From the NCBI RefSeq assembly GCF_904849725.1, contig NC_058520.1:533686083-533750082 (forward strand): DNA of 64,000 bases. Reading direction: 5' to 3'. Position numbers and translations under genes: made by a program. Below are positions 22,126 to 34,850 of this stretch, one piece after another; position 1 is the first letter of the stretch, and each line of letters starts with the position of its first letter. Source of the stretch: Hordeum vulgare subsp. vulgare (lineage: Eukaryota; Streptophyta; Magnoliopsida; Poales; Poaceae). Under the pieces are notes generated by a model. That model had not been told where the DNA came from and made no database searches. It was given only the letters and a program-made list of their open reading frames with translations.

Positions 22126-23949
22126 TGTTGGAAATATGCCCTAGAGGCAATAATAAATTAGTTATTATTATATTTCTTAGTTCATGATAATCGTTTATTA
22201 TCCATGCTATAATTGTATTGATTGGAAACACAATACTTGTGTGGATACATAGACAAAACACTGTCCCTAGTAAGCCTCTAGTTGACTAGCTCGTTGATCA
22301 AAGATGGTCAAGGTTTCCTGGCCATAGGCAAGTGTTGTCACTTGATAACGGGATCATATCATTAGGAGAATCATGTGATGGACCAGACCCAAACTAATAG
22401 ACGTAGCATGTTGATCGTGTCATTTTGTTGCTACTGTTTTCTGCGTGTCAAGTATTTGTTCCTATGACCATGAGATCATATAACTCACGGACACCGGAGG
22501 AATGCTTTGTGTGTATCAAACGTCACAACGTAACTGGGTGACTATAAAGATGCTCTACAGGTATCTCCGAAGGTGTTCGTTGAGTTAGTATGGATCGAGA
22601 CTGGGATTTGTCACTCCGTGTGACGGAGAGGTATCTCGGGGCCCACTCGGTAATACAACATCACACACAAGCCTTGCAAGCAATGTAACTTAATGTAAGT
22701 TGCGGGATCTTGTATTACGGAACGAGTAAAGAGACTTGCCGGTAAACGAGATTGAAATAGGTATGCGGATACTGACGATCGAATCTCGGGCAAGTAACAT
22801 ACCGAAGGACAAAGGGAATGACATACGGGATTATACGAATCCTTGGCACTGAGGTTCAAACGATAAGATCTTCGTAGAATATGTAGGATCCAATATGGGC
22901 ATCCAGGTCCCGCTATTGGATATTGACCGAGGAGTCTCTCGGGTCATGTCTACATAGTTCTCGAACCCGCAGGGTCTGCACACTTAAGGTTCGAAGTTGT
23001 TTTATGCGTATTTGAGTTATATGGTTGGTTACCGAATGTTGTTCGGAGTCCCGGATGAGATCACGGACGTCACGAGGGTTTCCGGAATGGTCCAGAAACG
23101 AAGATTGATATATAGGATGACCTCATTTGATTACCGGAAGGTTTTCGGAGTTACCGGGAATGTACCGGGAATGACGAATGGGTTCCGGGAGTTCACCGGG
23201 GGGGGGGGGGGCACCCACCCCGGGGAAGCCCATGGGTGTTTGGGGTGCCACACCAGCCCTTAGTGGGCTGGTAAGACAGCCCAAGAGAAGCCTATGCGCA
23301 TAGGAAAGAAAATCAGAGAGGAAAGGAAAAAAAAGGAAGGAGGTGGGAAAGGGAAGAAGGACTCCACCTTCCAAACCAAGTGGATTTCGGTTTGGGAGGG
23401 GGAGACCTTCCCCCTTGGCTCGGCCGACTCCCTTGGGAGTCCTTGGACCCCAAGGCAAGTCTCCCCCTCCTCCTCTTATATATAGTGGGGTTTTAGGGCT
23501 GATTTGAGACGACTTTTCCACGGCAGCCCGACCACATACCTCCACGGTTTTTCCTCTAGATCGCGTTTCTGCGGAGCTCGGGCGGAGCCCTGCTGAGACA
23601 AGGTCATCACCAACCTCCGGAGCACCGTCACGCTGCCGGAGAACTCTTCTACCTCTCCGTCTCTCTTGCTGGATCAAGAAGGCCAAGATCATCGTCGAGC
23701 TGTACGTGTGCTGAACGCGGAGGTGCCGTCCGTTCGGTACTAGATCGTGGGACTGATCGCGGGATTGTTCGCGGGGCGGATCGAGGGACGTGAGGACGTT
23801 CCACTACATCAACCGCGTTCACTAACGCTTCTGCTGTACGATCTACAAGGGTACGTAGATCACTCATCCCCTCTCGTAGATGGACATCACCATGATAGGT
23901 CTTCGTGCGCGTAGGAATTTTTTTGTTTCCCATGCGATGTTCCCCAACA
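22126..23949 (+). repeat. 3' LTR of B
   Basis: 1824 bp, ending CCCCAACA. By eye it differs from the 5' LTR at about 20 bases, plus an 11 bp tandem duplication near 23160-23175 and G-run length (G14 at 23198-23211). Confidence 0.95.
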
Positions 23950-23954
23950 CCTCT
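23950..23954. repeat. Target-site duplication of B, right copy
   Basis: CCTCT, identical to 15307-15311. Confidence 0.9.
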
Positions 23955-24100
23955 CCCCTTCCTCTGTTATGTGATAGGTCGTTCGATAGGAGTGTTTAGG
24001 GTCGATAACGCCTACCCTGACCGCACCATTGATGTGGCTTAGGTTGTGGATGAATGGATGAAGCTTCTAGCTCAGGCGGCATCGCTGATAGCTATAGTTC
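23955..24100 (+). other. H sequence upstream of the transposase piece
   Basis: Non-coding or poorly conserved 5' coding part of H between B and the first recognisable transposase residues. The start codon is not certain. Confidence 0.45.
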
Positions 24101-24423
24101 ATGCCTCGATCTTGTTTGTCCATAAGAGAATTGTTCGTTAGAATGAGAAACCTCACATCTGGTATGATGTTAATCCGGGATCACAAGAAGATGGCCTATC
24201 TAAACTACATCTACAACTGCAGTGACACAGAGGCTCTATGGATGCTTAGAATGAAAAGAGCTCCTTTCAACAGACTTGTGCAGATGTTTAGGAGCAGGGG
24301 GCTGCTACAAGATAGCATCAACACCACTGTGGATTAGCAAGTGGCCACGTTCCTCCATGTTGTTGGTCATACCGAGAGGTTCAGGGTTGTACACAACACC
24401 TTCAGGAGATCAATGGAGACCAT
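24101..24423 (+). pseudogene. ALP1-like Harbinger transposase, first part
   Basis: The frame contains the family's region ahead of the DDE nuclease, with motifs LWMLRMKRAPFNRLVQMF and FLHVVGHTERFRVVHNTFRR. A TAG at 24335-24337 interrupts it, but the frame otherwise stays open up to the insertion point. It breaks off in the codons for Met-Glu-Thr-Ile, exactly where element E entered, and resumes in frame at 57241. Transposases of this family cut and paste the element and need a Myb-like partner protein, which I do not see here. Confidence 0.8.
24419..24423. repeat. Target-site duplication of E, left copy
   Basis: ACCAT, repeated at 57241-57245. Removing one copy and the element restores codon phase across the site. 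Confidence 0.9.
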
Positions 24424-26049
24424 TGATGACGAGTTGTTGGATATACTTCTCGCCCCTCGTTGGTTACCCCAAGTGAAAGGTGGAGATGTAGTCAGCAACA
24501 GATTTCCCTTACACGGGGACTGTTAGGTTTATCGAAGCAGGAGAAATCCGAGGATCAACAAGTAGGTGTCCGCTGCTCTGGCGCTACCAGAGGACGTGGA
24601 CCTGCACACACAACAATTTTTTTCTCCCAATGAGTACAGAGAGATTGTCAATCTCTCCGGCCTTGTAGTTTGCAAAGGATCAAAACACAAGCGGAAATAG
24701 TGATAGTGATTGCAATGGAAAAGTAAATAAAAGCAATAAATGGTGGAGGTGTAAAAAATGGTTGTGATATGGACCACAGTCACATGATGTGCACTAGTGA
24801 TATCTCTGTCCCAAAAGACGATAAACAACTATGCATGGGTAAACAAATTACAGTTGGGCAATAGACAGAATTATATATGCACCGCAATGCTAATTATGCT
24901 ACTAGAAAGTTAGAGGCTCAAAAGTAATGGGCAGTACGCCAAGACAAGTAGACCGTTTATTCATCAGCATCTACTTACTAATCATCCACCTTGAGATATA
25001 TATCCAGAACATCTCGCTGGTATTAAGTTGCGACCCCACCCAAAGTGTAAACTCAAAGCAACGAACAACTACATTAACGAACTTTGCGTAAGGTAAACAA
25101 TACTTGCAACCGCGGTCACAAGCACCGTTGTTTCCTCCCTGGTGGCAACAACACATCCCCAAGTCTCATGTTTATGTCACTCAAGCTAGACATCAGGGGG
25201 CATGAACCCACAATCATGCATAATGCTCCCTCTTGGAGTTACAATCTACTACTCGGCCAAAGCAATAAATAGCAACGAAGAACGTGCATGAATCACTAAA
25301 GAACATAATATACAAGAATAGTCAAATATATAACTCATCACAATCTGAACGTAATCTCATAATCCATCGGATCCCAGCAAACCAAGCATAGCAATAGCAG
25401 GAAAATTACATAGATGCCTTGATCATGTAGGGAAGCTCACAAGGGCTAAACATTGAAGCACAAGATTGGAGAGAAGACATCACTCCAAGGAGGACTACTC
25501 ACGGTACGTCCGGGAAGCGTCCATGGAGGCGGAGAAGCTCCCGGAGGTCAATCCTCCCTCCGACAGGGTGCCGGGAAGATGTCTTCTCGCACTCCCGATC
25601 TCGGGAGCACTCCGGCGGCGGAACGATGGAGAAATTCAGAATTCTGGATATTCTGGAAGGGTTTCCTATCGTAAAGGTAAATATAGGCCGAAGGAGGGCA
25701 CCAGAGGAGGTGGGACCCACCCAGGCGACCTATGGGCGCGACCAGGAGGGGGCCGCACAGGGAGGCCGCCTGGGCAGGCCCTAGCTCCCCTCTGGCCCAT
25801 CTTCGTGCTTCGTGAAGCTTCCGTCACGCTGATTTTTATATATTTTTCGCGGGATTTTTTGGGCTTTGTAAATTCGGTAAAAGTCCCCGCAAAAAAGACA
25901 GCAGCAAGCAAAAACTGGCACTAGGTACACTGAGTTAGTAGGTTAGTCCAAATATGTGTAAAAAGATATAAAAGTGTAGCAAAACATAACAATGTCACCC
26001 AAAAGATCATGGAACAAGCAGAAATAATAGATACGTTTGGGACGTATCA
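24424..26049 (-). repeat. 3' LTR of E
   Basis: 1626 bp and uninterrupted. It preserves the empty target site of D (GTCAC at 25994-25998). In the first 230 bp compared by eye with the other LTR it differs by roughly 7%, so E is old. It carries a short hairpin and a TATA-like box near 25680-25690 on the minus strand. Confidence 0.9.
25720..25774 (-). promoter_or_regulatory. Hairpin upstream of the TATA box in the E LTR
   Basis: Arms CCCAGGCG (25720-25727) and CGCCTGGG (25767-25774) pair perfectly. On the minus strand the hairpin lies about 30-40 bp before the TATA-like 'cctatattt'. Confidence 0.5.
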
Positions 26050-26086
26050 ACATCCCCAAGCTTAATTCCTGCTCGTCCTCGAGTAG
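26050..26086 (-). promoter_or_regulatory. Polypurine block of E
   Basis: On the minus strand the block runs from CTCGAGGACGAGCAGGAATT into AAGCTTGGGGATGT, just before the LTR. Nearly the same block precedes the 3' LTRs of F and G. Confidence 0.75.
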
Positions 26087-27815
26087 GTAAATGATAACAC
26101 AAATAATTTCTATGGTGATATGCTAACACACATATAAGAACTTCAAAGTAAAGCAAGTAAGATATGCAATTCAAGTCAAGATAATAGCAAGCAAGAGTCT
26201 ATATTTAGTATTGAAATTAGCAAAGTGAGAACATAAAGGTGCAAGAGCTTTCGCCGTCCGTGACTCGAATGTCTCCAAATGGTGTTTGCGTGCAAGAAAT
26301 GGGAGATGGGTTTAGAGCATCAAAATAGTTTATAGTTTAATTGAGAACTCAATCTACTAAAAATTCACACTTGGTCTCCTTCGGAATCTTATTTTGACTC
26401 ATCCCCAAACCACTAGTCAGGCACAAGTCAAAATGATCCTCTCCCTTTCGACTTTGAGCACTCATGCAATGGATGAGCGCAAGCAAGATATGTTGGCACT
26501 TAGGATGGCGAAGAGAATAATGATGGGGAAGGAAGACAAAAAGGTGTGAAAGGCTCACATCAATGAGGACAACCATAGGCGAAAGAAACCCAAATTATAG
26601 ATATGATGTGAGGAGTAGGGATTGCCATGCAACGGATGCACATATGAGCTAAGGTAAGCTCTCCAATGGAACTAGTGGGGGTGCATCCAACTTGCTTGCT
26701 CATGAAGACCTAGAGCTCATTTGAGGAGGCTCATCATTGGAATATACAAGCCTAGTTCTATAGTGTAAGGGTTCCCACATAGTTATGCATGAATGATAAT
26801 CTCTATGGAGTACAAATATAACAATGGAGTACGAGTGTGGATTTTCAAAATGAATAGTAGTGTTGCTCCCTTCTCTTTTTGTGTGTGGCCTCTTTGGCTC
26901 TTTCTATTTATCTCTCATTTGTCCTCTTTGGGATCTTTTCATGTTTCCTCTTTGGGATCTTTTAATTTGTCCTCTTTGGAATCTTTTCCCCACTTAAGGG
27001 CAACACTCTATGTTTTACAAGAATAAAAGAAGATCTTCACACTTTATAAGAAGTACTTAATATAAAGACAAATGAAAACTATCATGATATATGCAAATGT
27101 ATGCCTCTGCCGGTGTAGCAGGATATGCAATGAAACTAGCGCGTCATGTAGCAATAATAAGGGCAAGGCCCAACTAGCATGCGACTTCTCGATCAAGCAA
27201 AAGCATGTATGACATGAAGATCAAGTCATGAGATGGTGGATGTTGCATGTCAATGTATCTAGGAAAGGCTATGGAAATGCCTTAATAGGTAGGTATGGTG
27301 GCTGTTTTGAGGAAAGATATAATGAGGCTTATGATGACAGAGCGTACCATGCCAAGGGTTTGGATGCACCGACAAAGTTTGCACCAACTCTTAAGATGAA
27401 AAAGGGCAATGCACGATACCGAAGAGGCTAGCAAAATATGGATGGTGGAAGTGCCAACAATCGAATACTCACATTAGTCCGAAGAACTCATGCAATTATT
27501 ATCGGTAACTCTCTATCTAGTTAGGAGATTCACAAAGAGACACGTACCCCGAGGAGGAGTGTTTGAGGGTTTGGTTATCCTTACGGATCCTCGACCCATG
27601 ATAACGTGAGGGTACTCTATATATTCCAACCCCTCCATAGGTTAGCGACCCATCTAGGAGCTAGAGTTCTCAATTAATTTTTTTAGTTTTGAAAAAACAC
27701 ACGTATTTCCCCAAATATGACACCTATCACTAATAGGCTCAAGTCTTGACACCAATAGTCTAAACATTACTCAAATAAAATACCTCAAAACTATTGCAAG
27801 TTACTACCATACTTA
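26087..27815 (-). other. 3' internal non-coding part of E
   Basis: This stretch lies between the polypurine block and the C insertion. It has counterparts in the 3' interiors of F and G and no credible ORF. The plus-strand ORFs at 26793 and 27228 have no recognisable domain. Confidence 0.6.
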
Positions 27816-27820
27816 AATAG
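27816..27820. repeat. Target-site duplication of C, left copy
   Basis: AATAG, repeated exactly at 36606-36610. Confidence 0.9.
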
Positions 27821-29579
27821 TGTTGGAAATATGCCCTAGAGGCAATAATAAAATGGTTATTATCATATTTCCTTGTTCATGATAATCGTCTATTGTTCAT
27901 GCTATAATTGTATTAACAGGAAACAGTGATACATGTGTGAATAAATAGATCACAATGTGTCCCTAGCAAGCCTCTAGTTGGCTAGCTCGTTAGTCAACAG
28001 ATGATCATGGTTTCCTGATCATGGGCATTAGATGTCATTGATAATGGGATCACATCATTAGGAGAATGATGTGATGGACAAGACCCAATCCTAAGCATAG
28101 CACTAGATCGTATTGTTCGTATGCTAAAGCTTTTCTAATGTCAAGTATCTTTTCCTTCGACCGTGAGATTGTGCAACTCCCGGATACCGTAGGAGTGCTT
28201 TGGGTGTATCAAACGTCACAACGTAACTGGGTGACTATAAAGGTGCACTACGGGTACCTCCGAAAGTGTCTGTTGGGTTGGTACGAATCGAGATCGGGAT
28301 TTGTCACTCCGTGTGACGGAGAGGTATCTCTGGGCCCACTCAGTAGAACATCATCATGAGATCAATGTGACTAAGGAGTTAGTCACACGATGACGTGCTA
28401 CGGAACGAGTAAAGAGACTTACCGGTAACGAGATTGAACAAGGTATAGGTATACCGACGATCGAATCTCGGGCAATTTCTATACCGACAGACAAAGGGAA
28501 TCGTATACGGGATTGTTTGAATCCTTGACATCGTGGTTCATCCGATGAGATCATCGTGGAGCAAGTGGGAGCCACCATGGGTATCCAGACCCCGCTGATG
28601 GTTATTGGCCAGAGAGGTGTCTCGGTCATGTCTGCCTGTCTCCCGAACCCGTAGGGTCTACACACTTAAGGTTCGATGACGCTAGGGTTATAGGGAATTG
28701 TTATACGAGGTTACCGAAAGTTGTTTGGAGTCCCGGATGAGATCCCGGACGTCACGAGGAGTTTCGGAATAGTCCGGAGGTAAATATTGATATATAGGAC
28801 GGATGGTTTCGGACACCGGAAGTGTTTCGGGCGTCACCGGTAACGTACCGGGACCACCGGGACCATCGGAGGTGGCCCCGGGGGACCACCGAAGGGGGGC
28901 AACGACCCCGGGAATAAGGTGGGCCAAGTGGGGGTGGGAACCAGCCCCTAGATGGGCTGGTGCGCCTCCCCACTCAGCCCAATGCGCAGGGGAGAGAAAA
29001 GGGGGGGCAAACCCTAAGCCAGGTGGGCCTAAGGCCCACCAGTTGGTGCGCCCACCCCTCCTCCCCCTCTGGCCGCCGCACCTCCCATCTAGGGGGCTGC
29101 CGCACCCCCTAGGGTGGGAACCCTAGGGGTGGCACCCCCTCTCCCCTCCCCCTATATATATCGGGCACTTTTGGCCATTGAGACACACGGTTTTCTCTCT
29201 CTCTCGGTGCAGCCCTGCCCCTCTTCCTCCTCCTCTCTGCCGGTGCTTGGTGAAGCCCTGCCGGGAGACCTCGTCTCTCCATAGACACCACGCCGTCGTG
29301 CTTCTGGAGTTCTTCCCCAACCTCTCCCTCCTCCTTGCTAGATCAAGGTGCGGGAGACGTCACCGGGCTGCACGTGTGTTGAACGCGGAGGTGCCGTAGT
29401 TTGGCACTAGATCGGAATCGCTGCGAGTACGACTCCATCAACCGCGTTCTAGCAACGCTTCCGCTTAGCGATCTTCAAAGGTATGAAGATGCTCTTACCC
29501 CTCTCTCGTTGCTGGTCTCTCCATAGGAAGATCTGAATAAGCGTAGGAAAATTTTGAGTTTATGCTATTTTACCCAATA
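27821..29579 (+). repeat. 5' LTR of C
   Basis: It starts TGTTGGAAATATGCCC and ends CCCAATA, a C-to-T change from the CCCAACA end kept in the 3' LTR. The TATA box is at 29153-29161. Confidence 0.95.
29153..29161 (+). promoter_or_regulatory. TATA box of the C 5' LTR
   Basis: TATATATAT after a C/T-rich stretch. The corresponding 3' LTR box is at 36179-36187. Confidence 0.7.
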
Positions 29580-29580
29580 G

Positions 29581-29592
29581 TGGCATCCGAGC
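29581..29592 (+). promoter_or_regulatory. Primer-binding site of C, initiator tRNA-Met type
   Basis: TGGCATCCGAGC, two bases after the LTR, matches the BARE1-type TGGTATCAGAGC site except for two bases. Confidence 0.75.
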
Positions 29593-30835
29593 CAGGTTTT
29601 CTATGCGTAGATTCTATGCACGAGTAGAACACAAAAGTTGTGGGCGATGATTTGTCAATTTGCTTGCCGCTACTAGGCTTATTCTCTTCTGGCGGTATTG
29701 TGGGATGAAGCGGCCCGGACCGACTTTACACGTACGCTTACGTGAGACTGGTTCCACCGACAGACATGCACACCGTGCATAAAGGTGGCTAGCGGGTGTC
29801 TGTCTCTCCTACTCTAGTCGGATTGGATTTGATGAAAAGGGTCCTTATGAAGGGTAAATAGCTTTGGCATGTCATTGTTGTGGCTGTCATGTAGGTAAGA
29901 AGGCGTTCTTGCTAGAAACCCAAATCAGCCACGTAAAACTTGCAACAACAATTAGAGGACGTCTAACTTGTTTTTGCAGGGTTTGACATGCGATGTGATA
30001 TGGCCAAAGTTGTGATGTTGCATGTATGATGTATGAGATGATCATGTTATTGTAATAGGTTTCACGACTTGCATGTCGATGAGTATGACAACCGGCAGGA
30101 GCCATAGGAGTTGTCTTAATTTATTGTATGAGATGCAACGCCATGTGCTTACTACTTTTACTTCATTGCTAACGGTTAGCTATAGTAGTAGTGATAGTAG
30201 TAGTTGGCCTGACGACTTCACGGAGACACGATGATGGAGATCATGGTGTCATGCCGGTGAAGATGATGATCATGCGATGCCTGAAGATGGAGATCAAAAG
30301 AGCAAAGATGATAATGGCCATATCATGTCACTATATGATTGCATTGTGATGTTTATCATGTTTTACATCTTATTGCTTAGAACGACGGTAACATAATAAG
30401 ATGATCCCTCTTAAAATTTCGAGAACGTATTCCCCTAAGTGTGCACCGTTGCGAAGGTTCGTTGTCTCGAAGCACCACGTGATGATCGGGTGTGATAGAT
30501 TCTAACGTTCGCATACAACGGGTGTAAGCCAGGTTTACACACGCGAAACACCTAGGTTGACTCGACGAGCTTAGCATGTACAGACATGACCTCGAATACA
30601 AGAGACTGAAAGGTCGAACATGAGTCGTATGGTTGAATACGATCAGCATGAAGTTGCTCACCATGGTGACTAGTCCCTCTCACGTGATGATCGAACACGG
30701 GTTAGTCAACATGGATCATGTATCACTTAGATGACTAGAGGGATGTCGATTTAAGTGGGAGTTCATACTTAATTTGATTAAATAAACTTAATTGTCATGA
30801 ACTTAGTCTAAAAGTTGTCTTTATAAATATTGTAG
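29593..30835 (+). other. Untranslated leader of C
   Basis: Non-coding leader of about 1.25 kb, a usual length for this Copia group. Packaging signals would be expected here, but none can be named from sequence. Confidence 0.7.
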
Positions 30836-31456
30836 ATGTCCAACGTCAACCTCAATTTCAACGCATTCCTAGAGAAAAACAAGCTGAAAGATGATGGTAG
30901 CAACTATGCGGACTGGGTTCGCAACTTGAAGCTCATCCTTGAAGCAGCTAAAAAGGCTTATGTCCTTGATGCGCTGCTAGGTGACCCTCCCGCTCCCGCA
31001 GCAGCCCAGGACATTCTGAACGTCTGGCAAACGCGGAGTGATGACTACTCTCTGGTTAGGTGTGGCATGTTATACAGTTTAGAAACGGGGCTCCAAAGGC
31101 GTTTTGACCAACACGGGGCATATGAGATGTTCCAGGAGCTGAAGCTAGTTTTTCAAGCTCATGCCCGTGTCGAGAGATATGAAGTCTCCGACAAGTTCTT
31201 TAGCTGTAAGATGGAGGAGAACAGTTCTGTCAGTGAGCACATACTCAAAATGTCTGGGTTACACGGTCGTCTGACTTCGCTTGGAGTCGAACTTCCGGAT
31301 GATGCTATAATTGACAGAATCCTCCAATCTCTCCCACCAAGCTACAAAGGCTTTGTGCTTAACTACAACATGCAAGGGATGGAGAAGACCATTCCCGAGT
31401 TGTACTCGATGCTCAAGTCTGCAGAAGTAGAAATCAAGAAGAGCATCAAGTGTTGA
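30836..31456 (+). CDS. gag: Copia gag (capsid part) of C
   Basis: The protein has 206 residues, starts MSNVNLNFNAFLEKNKLKDD and matches Copia-type gag (UBN2-like) by its YADWVRNLKLILEAAKKAYVL segment. It forms the capsid of the cytoplasmic virus-like particle. The ATG directly follows the leader. In this group gag normally runs on into pol in one frame. Here a one-base loss near 31440 moves the ribosome into a stop at 31454-31456, so the nucleocapsid zinc knuckle ends up in the next ORF. Element B keeps the base at the matching position. Confidence 0.85.
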   Translation: MSNVNLNFNAFLEKNKLKDDGSNYADWVRNLKLILEAAKKAYVLDALLGDPPAPAAAQDILNVWQTRSDDYSLVRCGMLYSLETGLQRRFDQHGAYEMFQELKLVFQAHARVERYEVSDKFFSCKMEENSSVSEHILKMSGLHGRLTSLGVELPDDAIIDRILQSLPPSYKGFVLNYNMQGMEKTIPELYSMLKSAEVEIKKSIKC

Positions 31457-34400
31457 TGGTCAACAAGACCACTAGTTTCAAGAAAGGCAAGGGTAAGAAG
31501 AACTTCAAGAAAGACGGCAAAGCTGTTGCCGCGCCCGGTAAGCCAGATGCCGGGAAGAAGAAAAAGAACGGACCCAAGCCTGAGACTGAGTGCTTCTATT
31601 GCAAGGGAAAGGCTCACTGGAAGCGGAACTGCCCCAAATACTTAGCGGACAAGAAGGCCGGCAACGTTAAAGGTATATGTGATATACATGTTATTGATGT
31701 GTACCTTACCAGCGCTCGTAGTAGCTCCAGGGTATTTGATACTGGTGCTGTTGCTCACATTTGCAACTCAAAGCAGGAACTGCGGAATAAGCGGAGACTG
31801 GCCAAGGACGAGGTGACGATGCGCGTCGGGAATGGTTCAAAGGTCGATGTGATCGCCGTCGGCACGCTACCTCTACGTCTACCATCGGGATTAGTTTTAA
31901 ACCTTAATAATTGTTATTTAGTACCAGCTTTAAGCATGAACATTGTATCAGGGTCTTGCTTAATGCGAGACGGCTACTCATTTAAGTCAGAGAATAATGG
32001 TTGTTCTATTTATATGAGTGATATGTTTTATGGTCATGCTCCGCTGGTGAATGGTTTATTCTTGATGAATCTCGATCGTGATGTTACACATATTCATAGT
32101 GTGAGTACCAAAAGATGTAAAGTTGATAATGATAGTCCCACATACTTGTGGCACTGCCGCCTTGGTCATATCGGCGTTAAGCGCATGAAGAAGCTCCATA
32201 CTGATGGACTATTAGAGTCTCTTGACTTTGAATCATTTGACACATGCGAACCGTGCCTCATGGGCAAGATGACTAAGACTCCATTCTCTGGAATAATGGA
32301 GAGAGCAACCGACTTATTGGAAATAATACATACTGATGTGTGTGGTCCAATGAACGTTGAAGCTCGCGGTGGTTATCGTTATGTTCTCACCCTCACCGAT
32401 GATTTGAGTAGGTATGGGTATATCTACTTGATGAAGCACAAATCTGAGACGTTTGAAAAGTTCAAGGAATTTCAGAGTGAGGTTGAGAATCAACGTGACA
32501 GAAAAATTAAATGTCTACGATCTGATCGTGGAGGAGAATATTTGAGTCACGAGTTTGGCACACACCTAAGGAAGTGTGGAATCGTTTCACAACTAACGCC
32601 ACCTGGCACACCGCAACACAACAGAGTGTCTGAACGTCGTAATCACACTTTATTAGATATGGTACGATCTATGATGTCTCTTACCGACTTACCGCTATCA
32701 TTTTGGGGATACGCATTAGAAACTGCATCATTCACTTTAAATAGGGCACCGTCTAAATCCGTTGAGACGACACCGTATGAACTATGGTTTGGCAAGAAAC
32801 CTAAGTTGTCGTTTCTTAAAGTTTGGGGCTGCGATGCTTATGTGAAGAAACTTCAACCAGAAAAGCTCGAACCCAAAGCGGAGAAATGTGTATTCATAGG
32901 ATACCCTAAGGAAACTATTGGGTATACCTTCTATCTTAGATCCGAAGGTAAAACCTTTGTTTCCAAGAACGGATCCTTTCTAGAGAAAGAGTTTCTCTTG
33001 AAAGAAGTAAGTGGGAGGAAGGTAGAACTTGATGAGGTAATTACACCCCCTCTCGAACAGGATAGTAGCGCAGCGCGGGAAGTTGTTCCTGTGGCGCCTA
33101 CACCAACTGTAGAGGAAGTTAATGATGATGATCATGAAGCTTCGGATCAAGTTACTACTGAACCACGAAGGTCCACAAGGGCACGCTCCGCACCAGAGTG
33201 GTACGGCAACCCTGTGATGAAAATCATGTTGTTAGACAACGGTGAACCTTCGAACTATGAAGAAGCGATGGCGGGCCCGGATTCCAACAAATGGCTTGAG
33301 GCTATGAAATCCGAGATAGGATCCATGTATGAGAACAAAGTATGGACTTTGGTGGACTTGCCCGATGACCGGCGAGCCATAGAAAATAAATGGATCTTCA
33401 AGAAGAAGACTGATGCAAACGGTAATGTAACCGTTTACAAAGCTCGCCTTGTCGCAAAGGGTTTTCGACAAATTTAAGGAGTTGACTACGAAGAGACTTT
33501 CTCTCCCGTAGCGAAGCTGAAATCAGTCCGAATCTTGTTAGCAATTGCCGCCTTTTATGATTATGAAATTTTGCAAATGGACGTCAAAACAGCGTTCCTT
33601 AACGGGAACCTTAAGGAAGAGTTGTATATGATGCAACCAGAAGGTTTTGTCGACCCTAAGGGTGCTAACAAAGTGTGCAAGCTCCAGCGCTCCATCTATG
33701 GGCTGGTGCAAGCATCTTGGAGTTGGAACATTCGCTTTAATGAGGTGATTAAAGCGTTTGGGTTCATACAGGTTTACGGAGAAGCCTGTCTATACAAGAA
33801 AGTGAGTGGGAGCTCTGTAACTTTCCTCATACTGTATGTGGATGACATATTATTCATGAGGAATGATATAGAGATGTTGGAGAGCATAAAGGCCTATTTG
33901 AACAAGAGTTTTTCAATGAAGGACCTTGGAGAAGATGCATACATATTAGGCATCAAGATCTATAGAGATAGATCAAGACGCCTCATAAGTCTTTGGCAAA
34001 GTACGTACCTTGACAAGATATTGAAGAAGTTCAATATGGAAAACTCAAAGAAAGGGTTCTTGCCAGTTTTGCAAGGTATGAGATTGAGTAAGACTCAATC
34101 GCCGACCACGGCAGCAGATAGAGAGAGGATGAGTTCTGTCCCCTATGCTTCAGCCGTGGGCTCTCTAATGTATGCCATGCTGTGTACCAGACCTGATATA
34201 AACCTTGCCATAAGTTTGGTAGGGAGGTACCAAAGTGATCCAGGTATGGAACACTGGACAGCGGTCAAGAATATCCTTAAGTACCTGAAAAGGACTAAGG
34301 AAATGTTTCTCGTTTATGGAGGTGATGAAGAGCTCGTCGTAAAGGGTTACGTCGACGCTAGCTTCGACACAGATCCGGATGACTCCAAGTCACAGACCGG

Positions 34401-34818
34401 ATACGTATATGTGTTGAATGGTGGGGCAGTGAGCTGGTGCAGCAGCAAGCAAGAAGTCGTGGCAGCATCTACATGTGAAGCGGAGTACATAGCTGCTTCA
34501 GAAGCGGCTCATGAAGGAATTTGGATGAAGGAGCTCATCACCGACCTTGGAGTGGTTCCAAGCGCGTCGGGTCCTATGACACTCTTCTGTGACAACACTG
34601 GAGCCATTGCCATAGCCAAGGAGCCCAGGTTTCACCGGAAGACGAATCACATCAAACGCCGCTACAACTCCATCCAGGACCATGTCCAGAGTGGAGTGAT
34701 AGATATTTGTAAAGTACACACGGATCTGAATATTGCAGACCCGTTGACTAAACCTCTTCCACGAGCAAAACATGATCAACACCATAATGCTATGGATGTT
34801 CGATACATCACAATGTAA
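31450..34818 (+). pseudogene. pol: Copia pol of C: zinc knuckle, protease, integrase, RT, RNase H
   Basis: The domain order is Copia type. A zinc knuckle (CFYCKGKAHWKRNC, residues 48-61) is followed by protease with DTGA (97-100). Next comes pre-integrase plus integrase, with catalytic-site contexts IHTDVCGP, LRSDRGGEY and SERRNH. RT follows, with MDVKTAFLNG and YVDD, and then RNase H, with VDASFDTD, STCEAEYIA and CDNTGAIA. A TAA at 33475-33477 stops the frame in RT, where relatives have Gln (a C-to-T change). The frame is otherwise open to 34818, 32 bases before the 3' LTR. Pol would mature the particle, copy the RNA to DNA and integrate it; this copy cannot make full-length product. Confidence 0.9.
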
Positions 34819-34839
34819 CTAGATTATTGACTCTAGTGC

Positions 34840-34850
34840 AAGTGGGAGAC
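34840..34850 (+). promoter_or_regulatory. Polypurine tract of C
   Basis: AAGTGGGAGAC directly before the 3' LTR. Confidence 0.8.

Larger units (their letters stand above)
15312..23949 (+). mobile_element. Copia element B, complete ends, ruined interior
   Basis: Two LTRs of 1817 and 1824 bp flank an interior of about 5 kb. The element has a perfect CCTCT target duplication, a recognisable iMet-type primer site and a polypurine tract, so it inserted as a unit. By eye the LTRs differ at about 20 positions (near 1%), which points to a recent insertion. The interior is homologous to the gag-pol of element C but is full of stops and indels. The likely explanation is a copy mobilised in trans by an autonomous relative. 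Confidence 0.95.

Noticed and set aside
28354..28665. Minus-strand ORF repeated at 35384-35695
   Set aside because: It lies inside the two LTRs of C and has no recognisable domain.
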